From assembly GCF_017562075.2 (NCBI RefSeq), contig NW_024427682.1, positions 1-64,000 on the forward strand: a stretch of DNA of 64,000 nucleotides, read 5' to 3'. Source of the stretch: Anopheles merus (taxonomy: Eukaryota; Arthropoda; Insecta; Diptera; Culicidae). Position numbers and translations under genes: made by a program. Positions within the stretch are counted from its first letter, which is position 1. Every line of letters begins with the position of its first letter. The notes under the pieces are model-generated. The model worked only from the letters and a program-made list of their open reading frames with translations, had not been told where the DNA came from and ran no database searches. Below are positions 34,209-47,074 of this stretch, in pieces.

Positions 34209-36271
34209 CTACACTTCAGATTTGTAAGGCTTGAATAGTTTCGGTTTCTCCGGTGTCACAGGAAGCAATGTTGTCTGGGGGCAAACAGACTGGTTAACAG
34301 CCGCAGCGGCAGCGGCAGCAAGTAACAGTCCCTTTGTTGACCCGTTTAGAGATTTGACGGGACTGACGCTAGCATTACTAGAGTTGGAGGTCGATGCGGA
34401 AGTGTCAAACTTAGACACAGACACAGGGCTTAAAGAAAGCGCCGAATGTGGTGAAGCTACAGGGCTATGGCCTTGATGGTGAAGTTGATGCTGTGCTGTA
34501 CCGACGGTTTCCTGCGGAGGTGTTTGCGACTTAGACATGCTGAGCGGTGCATATGGCGACGGTGGCATACTGCCAGTAACCAGCATAGAATTCGGTGCTG
34601 AATACACTCCGGTAGTCGTCTGTCCAGTTCCGGGGGCGACGGGTAATGAAGTAGCGGTTGTGCGCTGTGGGAGCGGGTATGGTGTGTAGCGAGGGTATCC
34701 GTAGGCTGTGAAGGCATGGGCACTTGCTGACATGCTGTTTGCACCCGGCACTACCGGTGGTGGAATGACCGGCATCTGGGTTAGCATAGGAGCCGGTGGG
34801 TAACCGTACGGCATGCCGACGGAGTTGGCTGCTGCCTGCAGGATCGAAGCGGCAAAGGCAGGGTCGGAGTAGACGGCAGCATAGGGCCAAGCAACCGCAA
34901 TTCGCTGTCTTTTGTCCTTCATTCGCCGGTTCTGGAACCATACCTATAAGAGAAGGGGTAAACAAATAAAGAAACGGTCCATTAGCATAGGGCGTTGAGG
35001 ATGAGTTTCACGGTTTAATAAAGCCACAAAGCAGTGCAAATTGTGAATCATCGGGATTCAAAGACAGTTTGAATCCGAAATGGAATTTAAGCAGAAAGCT
35101 ATACGGTAGACGCAATTAGCACCTTCAAGCTGTAAAACTTCTCCTTTATCACCTTTTATCAGACCCTCTCGAAAGCATGTAGTGGCAACAATGGGCACAA
35201 TTATTTCATTTCAGTAGCCATCGACACAACAATAAAAATTGGGTAGTATAGTGTCCTACGTTGAATTGACGAAGCAAAAAAGTAAAACATGAGAAGAATG
35301 TGCTACCGATCTTTCCACTCCAAACAACTATATTTTCGTATTTTATTTCATTAGCAAGCGGAATGCGTAGGAATCCGTCATAATCATAATGTTGGTGATC
35401 ATGGGCAAAGGAGCCGACGAAGAAAGGATTGTGTTATTTTATTGACTTTTCTGTCTAATGAGCCGACAAAGCGCAATGGAGCGGCATCGCCACAAAGACA
35501 GGTGATAATTATATTAATTTTATAATCGCTATATATGATGGTTACTCAAGACAACAAATGTATCAAGTGACCTGTATTGGTCCTGGGAACACGATACTAA
35601 CCTTTATGGTGGACTCGGGCAGATTGAGCTGAGCTGCCAACTCACAGCGACGTGGCCGTGAGACGTAGTTTTCTTTGTAAAACTCCTTTTCCAGTCGGGC
35701 CAGCTGATCTCGCGTAAACGCGGTTCGGTAACGACGAACAGATGGGTCTAGTGGTGGTTGCTGGTTGTTCCCTCCATGATCAGAAGAAGGTGGACTGTTG
35801 CAATCTGAGAGGAAAGAGAAGAGCGGCTTTAGCATTTTTAGCACATAAAGTGACACACAACCGGAAACGCCGCACGGATAGAAAGCAGAATAACTAGAGA
35901 CAGTTGCATCCGTGTGACCTCACTTATCAAGGTTCAAGTGGCTCGGATCTTGCCGCCAGCAAAGGCAAAGGCTCTTTGGAATGATGAGACCATTTTTACA
36001 CATGCTCTAAAGTACTTCCGCAGCTTTGTTGCTGCTTGTTTAGCAATATCCACTTAGCGACCACTTTGATCTTCGGAAATCCATTTCGTCTAGTTTATAA
36101 AGCTAATGACTGTGTGACCGGAAGCAATTCTGCTTGATTCTTACCGCTTAGTGGGGATAATGGAGGAGACGCTTTTGAGCTATATTGGTGCGCCATTAGA
36201 TCCACGGCTAATCCGACGCTAGTCTCGCGATGCTGCAGTGCATCCATACTGTAATTTCTAAATCCTTGCAT
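34209..36271 (-). CDS. eve: even-skipped, pair-rule homeodomain repressor (three exons)
   Basis: Exons on the minus strand are 36145-36271, 35602-35804 and 34209-34943. Introns of 340 and 658 bp have GTAAG/CAG and GTTAGT/TAG ends. The spliced CDS is 1065 nt, 354 residues; Drosophila Eve is about 376. I chose ATG 36271 (MQGFRNYSMD) over 36298 because it aligns with the fly start MHGYRTYNME. The homeodomain covers residues about 65-124, with Gln50 and the WFQNRR helix. The first intron splits an Asp codon; the second falls between homeodomain positions 46 and 47. VAWPYAAVYSDPAF, directly after the homeodomain, is an Eve hallmark. The C-terminal part has Pro/Ser-rich stretches, a run of eight Ala (about residue 322) and LFKPYKSEV, matching the fly LFKPY Groucho-binding motif. 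Eve is a nuclear transcriptional repressor in segmentation and later in neurons and dorsal mesoderm. No lesion is seen. Confidence 0.96.
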
Positions 36272-36514
36272 TTTCACAACACAAGCGTTTTCAAACAATC
36301 GATTCGAGTTTTCGTTTGTTTGTTTGCACTATGCTTCACTGTTAAAGTTCTTCACTTTCGCAACAATACATTTAATGATAATATAGATTTGTTCATAAAT
36401 TTTTCACACAACACATGTACGCACACACAACCGATCAAACGATAGTGAGCGGATTTTCAAATCTATAGATAATTTTATACACCGAGCGACACGAACGGAC
36501 GAGCAAACGTTTTG

Positions 36515-36550
36515 GACTGATGCTGTTGAGAAAAAGCATCTCACTATATA
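36515..36550 (-). promoter_or_regulatory. eve: eve core promoter: TATA box and initiator
   Basis: On the minus strand TATATAG occupies 36550-36544 and TCAGTC, matching the arthropod initiator TCAGTY, occupies 36520-36515. Taking the initiator A (36518) as +1 places the TATA box at -32. The predicted 5' UTR to ATG 36271 is 247 nt without an intron. No clear DPE is seen at +28. Location from motifs only. Confidence 0.65.
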
Positions 36551-37535
36551 TGCCTTTTATGTATTGTCAAATCTTAACGAAGAAAGGTCCGTAATTTGAC
36601 CAGTTTTAGCTCCATAGTCCACTGTGTGTACGGACCAGAAATGGGGCGGAGTCTATTTTTCTCTCATACGAATAAACGAAACAAAGGGAAAACGAAAAAC
36701 ACGGTTGCACGCTACCTTTGGATTGCCAAAAAGGTAGCAAGGACCATTAACATTATTTTATTTAAAATTGTGATAGTTGTCTTAGAGTGATTGAAAATTG
36801 TTTTCAACATTTACAACAAAGTTTATTGCACAAACTCTAACAGCCAAAGAATAAAAAAAACGTGAGCGGTCCGGTCACATAAGATTGTTTGCCGCAAATA
36901 TTATGATCCTTTTGCGATTATTACAGCATGATATCATATGCTATGTACTACTTTTCGCTACCCTATAACGAAACCACCTTCATCAACGCTGCCTAGAGAG
37001 CCCGTTTTTATAGGATATAATCGTTTGAATGCTCGAATTATTTGATACGTTTGCAAAATTAATAACGAAGACATAGGCAGCTTTGTATGTAGGTGGAAAC
37101 AGTACATGAATGCATGGTACTACCGTATCAGCTAGTACTGGGGAACGGAAAGGGTGAGATGTAGGGAAGAAGTTAAATACAGATAACGAACCGAGGTACA
37201 TAAGCGTTATACTATGCGCGGGGATGAGGTTATCCACACCCAGAGATGTTCGTTTGCGTTGCCGTGTGTTTGGAAAAAAAATAAACATTTCGTTGTATAA
37301 TCGTACTACAACAATGCGCCTTTGGAAACATTTCGGGCGCCTTTTGGTTCGGGAATGGTTGTACGCGCTAGCTGCTAAAATATTGGCGAAATTTATGATT
37401 TTGGGTAAGTTTTCGAGCATGGTTGATGATGGCGTTTATGTGCTGTATAATCGAACATTATTACGAAAGAAAATTGATATAAAACGGTTACATGCTACAG
37501 AACTAGTAACAGTATTGTTTCATTCTATGCTGTGC

Positions 37536-37542
37536 CAGGTAG
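37536..37542 (+). promoter_or_regulatory. CAGGTAG heptamer (Zelda-type)
   Basis: Exact CAGGTAG about 1.0 kb upstream of the inferred eve start. This is the best-known binding site of the early zygotic activator Zelda in flies. Confidence 0.4.
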
Positions 37543-37960
37543 ATACAACTCGCAAAACAAACAACATTACTACACATAAATAATTACCAACCAAGGTAGT
37601 AAGATATGAAGCTTCTTACCCAGGTCGGCAACTAACGAACCTTACAGAAAGCTAGATTGCTCGACCGGGTAAAATATTAGAAAAACAAATACAGGGAGTG
37701 CAGTTCAACGCCCACAAGTTTGGAATTGGATGCTTTCGATTATCGGCGAACAATGGCTAAAACAAATATGTAATTTTATTGGACCCGACCCTGCATCTTT
37801 CGTGTTGTACGTGATATTAGATCGCCTAGGTATAAATGGACGAAGCTTCGAGGCAAAGCTGGAAGGACGATCATTTAGGACGTCATTAGAGAATTTGCTT
37901 CTTTGCCTCCAGTATGTTAAGGTATACATTTTCAGTTTTGTTTGGTAATATTTATCCTGG

Positions 37961-37967
37961 CAGGTAG
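37961..37967 (+). promoter_or_regulatory. CAGGTAG heptamer (Zelda-type)
   Basis: Second exact CAGGTAG, about 1.44 kb upstream of the inferred eve start and in the same orientation as the first (CCTGGCAGGTAGATG). Confidence 0.4.
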
Positions 37968-38152
37968 ATGCTATATGCCGTCAAATAACTTGCTATCCGT
38001 GAAACCTTTACCATTGGATCAAAATGCAATTGATGTGCATACAATTTGTAATAAATTCGCTTCATTGGGATGAATTACTATAATGATATATACAATATAC
38101 TATAGTGATGTAATATATTTAAATAATATTTATTCATATTGATTGATATTGA

Positions 38153-38334
<182 letters not shown>

Positions 38335-40391
38335 ATAAACCAAACTTGTTAAACTATCTATTGATATCTATGGAAAAATATATTTGATGAGTTTATGTCA
38401 CATTTCTTTTCGATGTGCTGTTATTGTTGTGATATTGTTCATGTGTTTGATTTAATAATGGTTTTTTAAATTGTCTTTTATTCACATAAGGCTTCAACAA
38501 TGTAGCCTATCTAGAAAACAAACTGTCACATGGATCATGGCACGTAACATAGGCATTTATGATGAATCTTTTACAGCTCAGGACCAAACTAGCTGTAAAT
38601 GGTTTAAAGTTCAAATAGTTTTGATGTTTACAAAGAGGCAAGCACTGATAATCAAAGAGCAAAGGATTCATTTAGGATTGGGTTTTCTGGCAAAGGCTTA
38701 AACTTTGTATGTTACGATGGGTGGGTATGTAAAACAATAACAATTTCCACTAACTATCGGCATATACGCTATAAACCTGGGAGGCCTAGAAGTAGTAAAA
38801 TTTTGGGCAACCATTTGGCAAATACGAAGCCCAAAATTGCTGCAATTCATTGTATATAGTATAAACGATATCGAACTGGCAAGGGCAGAAAACGCCAACG
38901 GTAAAAACCAGAAGTATAGTTAAGTTTCAATCGGCCACGACCTTGTCAAAAAGATTGGGATGATATTTTTATGTTTATACAGCTTAATTAGTTCCAATAA
39001 CCGCCTCCACAACCGCTATCGTTTGAAAAAGGTTCTCGTTCTTTTTCGGTGTCCCTGCTTTGTTTGCCTCTCGGGGAGGTTCGGTTGCTGGTCGGTGTTC
39101 ATGGTGTTAATAAGATTTCGTTATGCTCAGTAGGTGCTTAGTCCCTAGAACCCACATGAAAATTAAGTTATATGGCTACCGAAAGGTTAAGCAATACATG
39201 TCATTCAAATGGTGACCGAAGGAATGGCAAAACAGCAGTGGTAGTTTCGCATACTCTTTTTTTCAAAACAGACTACAAAAGAAAGGAACTTTTGCAAAGG
39301 ACCCTTGTGGTGTCACAGCATGAAACCATGGAGTAGAGCACAATAAACAACAACAGTGGTGTGTAAACATACAAAAACAACCAACGGAGGCGACAGCACC
39401 AGTAGTTAGGACAGTATTGGGTGTTTGTTTCATCAAAACTCGATTGATTGCATTTTCTACATACGCATGGAAACCGTAGCCCATCTTAATTATGAAAGCA
39501 TAGTGCGCAGAGTTGTTAATTTTGTGTAATTTTACGTTTTATTGCCATAACGATCTTCTAAAAACCACATACTAAACTTCCTTGGTGGTAGCGGGAACCA
39601 TCAAACTTATAAAGTATAAAAGGATCTTTTTTGTTAATGCCGAAAACACACACAGTGCTCAAGCTATTGGAGAAAAAAGCGAGCATGATCTACTAATACA
39701 TCGTCTACGCTTATGATCTATGACAGCCATATTGTGGGAAGCTAAAAATGCTTATGTCCTTCGAGGAAAACAAATAATACGAGAAAAAAACCCTGCCCGA
39801 AACAGAGCTCACGGGAAAATGATCGTAAATATGAAGCGAGCGGCAGTTTACCTCACACGGAGGGTGATAAAACGAAAAATTAATATTGATCAAACGCTAA
39901 AAAATGGTAGGCAGGAGCAGCATTTAATGATGTTTCGCGCTCCGAGCAGATGAACGACATCTTAAATGGTCTTTATGTTGTCTGAGAGTGTTGTCTAAAA
40001 AAGAAACCCGAACCTTCACTTACAACATATCATGATGTTGAATAAATTTCAGAACACACGTCTTCAAATATTACGACAACAGTCCACATGATAAGATTTT
40101 CGTTGCATGAGAATAGGGGGGCTAGCATCATTTCACATAGTTACTGCACTATGAACTGAATGCCATGTTTGTGCCCAAGTACATAGAAAATTATTTTCTT
40201 TCTGAAGCATGCGCATTTGTGTCTATTTAAAGGTATGAAAAATTCGAACTATACCTAGCTGTTGCTCATGCTAGCTTTGTACTTGTTGTGTTTTTATGTA
40301 TCACGCCGAGTAAGGTTAAAAGTGGCCGTAGTATAGGTATTTAAATTAGATTACCGAGGATTTCTGCAGAATCCAGAAAGTCTTTCTCGGT

Positions 40392-40398
40392 CAGGTAG
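40392..40398 (+). promoter_or_regulatory. CAGGTAG heptamer (Zelda-type)
   Basis: Third exact CAGGTAG upstream of eve, about 3.9 kb from the inferred start. Confidence 0.35.
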
Positions 40399-40766
40399 AC
40401 TAGGCGTAAATGTCTCAAACGTGCGAATCGTTCCATGCATAATTAATTGAAATGTTTCCAGCTAAAGAGATCCTGCTTACCGCTCATCACGTTGTTAAAC
40501 GAAAATCTCACGTAACGAAAATAAATATCCCAATGGCCGTGGTACTTTACAGTGGGATTAAAAAATAACTCTTATTTCTTGTGGATTATGTAACGTTTGA
40601 TAGAAATACAATTAAACTACATCAAAAAACAAAATAACAAAAAAGTCGCTGTGACATTTACGAGAGTTCAAAAACTATAACACTTCAGATAAAACGGAAA
40701 TCAGAAAAAATAGGTTAAGAGTATCGGTATACTAAATATGTACAATGTATCGGTATACTGTAAAAG

Positions 40767-40935
40767 CAATACAACCGTCGTTAAATCGTTGATAAAATAT
40801 CTCATACTTTTTCCTGGTTACAGATAAAAAGATGATCATAAAAAATAGGATACCGATAAGTGATTACACCGATAAGGGTAATACAACCGTAGTTTAAACT
40901 GTTAATAAAATATCTCATACTTTTTCCTGGCTACG
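40767..40935 (+). repeat. Diverged tandem duplication (~111-bp period)
   Basis: GCAATACAACCGTCGTT at 40767 and GTAATACAACCGTAGTTT at 40878 start two copies, each running through ATAAAATATCTCATAC and TTTTTCCTGG. Neighbouring ATCGGTATACT words add smaller repeats just upstream. Confidence 0.75.
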
Positions 40936-43488
40936 GTATAATGTTGACCTTGCATTTTTCATGTTATGTTCAACCAAAAGATCAATGTACACATTGAACT
41001 ACTGAATTGCTCACTCAACACCCAACTGAACAAAATTGGGAGAATGAGACACTGACATATTTTACAATAGTGTCATAAATGAATAAAACAGACATGAACT
41101 GTGAGAAAAAAGAAAACAAACTACATTATTATGCTAAGTAACATGTATGCATCTACCTTTTTGCAAAGAGATTATTATTATACATTTTGGTGTTTAAATT
41201 ATGCTCTATGAGGATGAATAGCTGCAGTGAGTCCAAAATAGATTGGGGAGACCAATTACTATCTGAGTATAATGCAAAAAAGGCGAATTATGGCCGCAAT
41301 AAGTATGAGTTTGTAAAACTAATGATGAAGTTTGGTAAAAAGAGATTCAATTCACACCTATTGCTAAAATTGAGCATTAAAATAGTGCAAAAGCAACCAA
41401 GACACATAAATAACTGAAAAAAATCCCTTTGATGGGTATTCGCCAAAAGTGTTCGTCTATCTAGGCTTTGAATCATCTACGCTGGCCAAACACTACGTAA
41501 ACATGAATTGAATACATTATTATTATTATCAATGTGCTAGTGAGTAGATTCAAAATTGATTGTTTCAATTGCACTTCGAGCGGCCAGAGAGGCACTAAAG
41601 GCGGGAAAGTTCATGAATCGGAGCATGATGGCGAAAAACGTATCGTAATCCTAAGCATAACCTATTATAACAATTTTAAAAGATTCATTTAGATTGAAGC
41701 ACATGCGGGACACACCTTATTCCTTCGTTTGATCAGCGTTTGACCATTTATCTGACACCAATTGTATGTCAAACTATCAACTAAGCAGCCATCATTTGCC
41801 GTTATTTTAACTAAAGGAGCAGTTTAACGTCCAAAAAATCTATAAAAATATAATACATTTAGCGATGGCCAATAAGTTCAGGAGAAAAGTTGGGTCACAT
41901 TTTGTGGATGGGTCCATTTGCCAAGAATGAATACCATTCGCTAAGAGTGGCCAAGTCAGGTTAGGTACGGGTCTATGAAAATTTTACGGGAAAATATGTT
42001 ATAAAATATGAAAATCGTATGGACGAACTGTTAAACTCATGTTGCGGGAACATTTTTGCTGCAAAAGAAACAAATCGATTTACTTGTTTACTTACTGTTG
42101 CTTGTTGCAGGAACATTTTCGGTCTTGTTTGCATACCAAAACGGATAAAAAATAATTTTAACTTAATTTTAAAAGGTTTTTGTGAGCAAATACGTGCAAA
42201 GCATTTTAAATAAACAGACAAATCCAGAAATGTTGCCGCAACATGTTCATAGACTCGGGCTTTAGGAGCATCAAATAATTCAGGAATCCATTTCAAATAA
42301 GGATCTAGTAACAAAATCACTTGTTAAGGTTACATCATGATGTCATGTTATTAGGGCTTAGTGAGGCAAGTTGATCTAAAAAATGATTCAAATTAATGGG
42401 AAAATATCTTGAGTAATATATTCTTGAATGCTTTAAGCACTTTGAGCCCCAGTTCTGAGAAATTTTCCTTAAAAATATCATATTGAGTAGACGCTCAATA
42501 TGATATTAGCTGTCAATTTTTGAATGAAATTTGGCCATGTGACCAGGAAGTACAATATTTCTACCAGAGATTAATTGCAACAAGTTTGGAACGAAGAACA
42601 ACTCAAAAATACGCCCTTTTTCAAGGTTTAATTGAGCTACCGAGTGACAATAAACAATGGGGTCCTTCACGATTCTAGTCGGTTTTTTTTGTATGGAGTT
42701 TGAAAGTTGGAGGTTGAAATCATGTCAACACTAAACTACTACTAAACCACACAAAAAACTAGCCTGCAATTTTCAGTCTAGATTATTCTAGCCTCAAAGC
42801 TAGAATTTGATTCGAGTACCTGCTCGAAAAATGGCTAAACAAGTTGGTGTTTACATTCTACCCATCGTGCATTAAAGAGATCAGGTGATGAAATATAGAA
42901 TCAAAGTGTGTGTCGTCCAGGTGGTCTCATAGAATTTTCTAATAACCAAATTTGAACATCACTTTTTGACAGGATGGGTGAAAGCTTTAGCTCAAACAAG
43001 CTTTCTGGAGGCTTAAAGAATACACAAAACACGCTCAAAATCATCATTCAGAAACAAAAGCGATAAAAAAAACCTTATAAATTCATACACCTTGGGATAA
43101 GCCCACCTGTACATTATACCTACTTAGGTAGCTGCTCATACATTCTGCTTCTGCTGCTATACAATGCAAACAGTTGACAGACTGAAATTTCAGCCTACCA
43201 GAGAGTCAATGCAACCGTTGTACAATATTCTGCTAGACAAATACTTGTTAGACACACTGTGTATTTGCAATTTGTGTTATTCCCGGATTTCAGAATAGTC
43301 AATAGAAAATTTCAGAAAGAATTTCAACGTTGAGCCGAATGCGAGTATACTTTTCAACGTTCTATTTCTAGATAAACTTAAAATAGATATTATAAAACAA
43401 AAGCTTTACTCAAAAACAGCGATTAGCTAGACTACACACAACTCACAATAGTTAAAAATGCGTAATAAAACAATAGTTACAAAACATT

Positions 43489-43659
43489 TCCGGTCCGGTC
43501 GTACTACTTAACAACATGCCCGTCATGGGTTCAAGCCCCGAATGAACTGAACCCTCATACGTAGGAATGACTACCCTGCTAAGTGTAATCAAGTAAGTCA
43601 CTAAAAGCCAAGCTGCTTAGTGGTACAGGCAGGCCTTGGCCGACAACGGTTGTTGTGCC
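43489..43659 (+). mobile_element. tRNA-derived SINE, family A, eroded
   Basis: TACTTAACAACATGCCCGTC and GGGTTCAAGCCCC give the head. AAGTCACTAAAAGCCAAGC and GGTTGTTGTGCC give the body. The A-box side is shortened and the (AAG)n tail is lost. Confidence 0.75.
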
Positions 43660-44569
43660 TAGTATGTCAAGCAGATGGTCTCATCCTGTTTTGTTATAAC
43701 CAAAATTTAACGTTACTTTTTGCCACAACGATGATCATTTTTATCTTTTTTGACCAATCCAAGATATCTTCTTTTTTGACCAATCCAAGCAAGCTGTTGG
43801 ATGAATTACAAAAATATTTGCTGATAATATTTTAACAGAGATAAATTTGTGTTTATTCTTGTTTAAATATTAGTTTTTTATTTCTCACATATCCAAAGTG
43901 TTCTTCTCCAACGGTGATCTAATGTGAATTTGTTATAACAAGAACACATATTTTATGAATTTGTTTATTACATTACGGTTTTTGTATCCAACAAAGATTC
44001 GTTAGCCGAGTTTCGACGGAACGATTTCTGTTTGAAAACTCCTATCACAATCACCGTTCCCCATGGAAACGGAAAACCGAGCAGAGTACGGTGAATCTTT
44101 TTCGTGCAATTTTTGCTTGTAATCTTTTGACAGGTGCGAAGGAAACTGTGTATTTTGATATTTTAACTTATTTTTGGGATCCCTGCGTATTGGAGAACAT
44201 ATGTTTAAAGGTTTTTAGTGATTTCCATACGATTTTGAACTCACAGAAGAATCGTGTCATGGAAACGCAAAACAGCTCGTAATATTTTTTTTTTTTTTGA
44301 CGGTGGAAGAGGAAAGATTTGCCATCAAACAATTTTGTGTAGTTACCTGTTGTGTGAAGGGCAGAGGCTAGAGGAAGGGCAAAGATTCGCGACCAAAGAT
44401 AAGGCTTGTGAAAACGTACCTATTCTTCAATCCGTTCCTAAAAATTATTTTCACCCGTTCAGTCAAAAGAAGTTTTTTTCATTTGGAAATTAGTTGTCAA
44501 TTTATTTAAGACGAGATCACATGGTCTACATACACTTTGGAGCTGAGGACCATTAGCTTTCTAAGCGGG
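43660..44569. other. No gene seen; short tandem duplication
   Basis: AT-rich non-coding DNA. TTCTTTTTTGACCAATCCAAG occurs in near-tandem form at about 43747-43790. A T-run lies at 44285-44299. Frames here carry no recognisable domain. Confidence 0.4.
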
Positions 44570-45032
44570 CATCCACATGGCTCAGCCCGCTGTGCAAAGC
44601 GACGGAAAAATCTTTGCTTCTCGCCCATTTTTCCAGGTCTTCTCCTTGCGCCCTACAGCAAATTTGTCGAGCAACTGCCTGTCTCTTGCACTTCTTCCTG
44701 CCCCTCGCCTGAGCGGCCCAAATAGCCAAATTTGCTTAAGCAGCAAATTTTGGCACGTTGAAGATCGCGATTATTTTTCTTAGTGTTTTATTTTCAAGCA
44801 AGGCGTCATCGATAAAATAAATCACACGATTTGTTTTGTGTATGTTTATATATATATATTTTAAATCCTTTAGTTCATGAATTGCATATAATTTAACATA
44901 ATTTACTGTACAACCTCAATCACTTCACTCAACATTCCTTTGACTCTTTGACAAGAGCCACCTCGTACCGATGTCATGCATTGAAAACTATAAAGTCCCA
45001 CCAAGTTCGGTACACCTTCTTAATAAGCCTTC
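44570..45032 (-). repeat. Repeat R-A, right copy, first part
   Basis: 44765-45030 is the inverse of 19640-19960 in the left copy. 44570-44770 shares CAGCCCGCTGTGCAAAGCGA, GCAAATTTGTCGAGCA and GCCCCTCGCCTGAGCG with 8200-8370. The family is unclassified. Confidence 0.6.
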
Positions 45033-45047
45033 ATGTTCCATCCTTGA

Positions 45048-45965
45048 CAGGCAAAGAGAGCGAAATTTACAGGCGAGGGGCCCCTACCCAAGCGAGTCAA
45101 AACGCTCGAAAGTAGTAAGGAAAGTAGAATATGAAGTAGCCTTCTACTTCCCGTTCTACTTTGGTTGCTTAAAATCAGAAGAATGTAGAAACATGTGGGT
45201 TCCAGGAAAGAGCAAAAAATGAGTTCTCGAGTGTACACACACACACACACACACACGACGACTCACGCGCTTACGACGTTCTGTTCTCTGTTCTACGCCG
45301 CCCCCCACCCTCGCTCACTCGCCCAACAGATCTATTTTTAAGATCATCACTTTACTTCCATCGACGGCGATCGATGTGACGGATGTGTGTCGTCGCGTGT
45401 GTGTTGTCGATTTGGTCAGAAAAACTTTTTCTTTCACACCAAATATATCTCTGACTTGGAGCGTCGGCGTTCCGATTGAACCATCGCGACTTTGATCAGT
45501 GCGTGCGGTTAAAACGACCTTTAGTATTGTGTTGTACGTAGTGTGCGCGCCAAAATTGTAAGAGTGCGCGGAGAGTGAATGTGGTTTTTTGGGGGTGGGG
45601 GAATGAGATACAGAGACAAATTTCGCTACACATTAACACATACATTCTCACTGAACGGGTTGAACTGCGAATACTCAGTTCTGAGAGAATATACTCGAGC
45701 GCTCGCGCATGAGTGCAAGCAAGCGCGGTATAGAGGATAGAAGGAGACAAACGATTATTTTGCTCCAAGCTTTCTACTTTTGTCCCGTTGGGAGCTAATA
45801 TCCCCTCCCTCCCGTTTCTTTCCTCTTGCGCTGCGCTGGATACACGGATCAGCTGTTCCCCCTCGAAATAAAACTTCAACACATCAAACTCGTTTAATAT
45901 TCTAATACTTTATTGAAACTTAAGGCACAGTTCCACATATCGCTAACCACAATCTTGCCACAAAA
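45048..45965 (+). repeat. Direct repeat unit, copy 1
   Basis: This begins AGGCAAAGAGAGCGAAATTT with CAGGCGAGGGG and ends through CACATCAAACTCGTTTAATA and AACCACACATA. All these words recur in order at 46042-46520. It includes a (CA)n run at 45235-45256. No reading frame of note. Confidence 0.6.
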
Positions 45966-46041
45966 CCACACATATTTTTTATTATAAGTAATAAAAAACA
46001 TCGTAACTTCAAGCACTTTGACCCGACTTTGACTTTGACCC

Positions 46042-46520
46042 GACAGACAAAGAGAACGAAATTTTCAGGCGAGGGGTAGGTAGAAACACGCGGTGGGGGC
46101 CCGGCCCAAGATCGGATCCGAAGTCCGTTGTTTTGGGCTCGAAAATAAAAATGGCGGATGGAGCGCTACCACTGAGAGAATGCGCTCTCTTGCTTGCCTT
46201 TAAAATACACGAGGCGCTCTCGCTGTAAAGAACGCTCGCTCGCGCTGTTTCATCATACCCCTTCCTTCCCGTTTCTTTCGGCTTGCGCAGAGCTGAACTC
46301 CTATTCCAGCGAATTGCGCTGCGTTGGACTGACACCCCTTCCCGCTCGTTTCTTTCGTAGCACGGACTTGGTGCACCCGAATCAAAACAAAAACTTGAAC
46401 ACATCAAACTCGGTTTATATTTTATCACTTTTATTGCGAATAAAAGAACATTTAAATACAAAGCTCCACACAATCTTGCTTCAAACCACACACATTAATT
46501 ATATTAAAAAATCGTCGTAT
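46042..46520 (+). repeat. Direct repeat unit, copy 2
   Basis: This copy matches 45048-45965 in order but is about half as long. Shared words include AAAGAGAACGAAATTTTCAG, TTCCCGTTTCTTTC and CACATCAAACTCGGTTTATA. The pair could be LTRs or a tandem duplication; I see no coding sequence between them. Confidence 0.55.
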
Positions 46521-47074
46521 TTCAAATAGTCGCTTAACTGCATGAATACCGTTGTTGCTGTTCAATGCAGTAAAAAAATATTGAAATAAAGCAGCGCAAA
46601 TCACACATTTAAGATAAATGGTGAAAAATAAGCGCAGCTTCATTTCAATGTGCACAACACTTCAACACTTAGCGAAACTTCGATCGCCCGGGACTTAGGA
46701 TAACACGCGCGCGGCCTTTCACGGCGAACGCTTGAGCTGAACTGACGATTTCGTGTGGTGGCAAGCAAGGGAGCGCACGAAGAACACTCGCTGCACTAGT
46801 GCGAGCGAGACACCGGCACCAGCAAACCGCTACGAGAAAACCAAACTCAGCGCGCTGGCTGAAAGTGAACGCACACATTCACACATGTGTAATTGTGTGA
46901 GTGCAAAAACTGAGTAGAAAGCAAAAGACGCTCTTGCCTCCGAGCAATTCCGCGTATTTCCAACCGTCTCCCCCTGCTTCTAATTGCACCTGGCCAGAAA
47001 GACGCACACTTTTGCATTCCCTTTGCTAGTAGGGTCGTGAACCATATTCATCAGGCGTTCCAGGGAGTACCAAA
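46521..47074. other. No gene seen
   Basis: GC-balanced DNA with GTGAGTG and CACACATTC words. No coding signal or repeat match was found. Confidence 0.35.

Noticed and set aside
36983..37420. 145-codon frame upstream of eve
   Set aside because: No domain and no supported splice sites, and a 119-codon frame overlaps it on the other strand.
45496..46491. 128- and 160-codon minus-strand frames
   Set aside because: They fall in the two copies of a non-coding direct repeat and are not the same frame in both.
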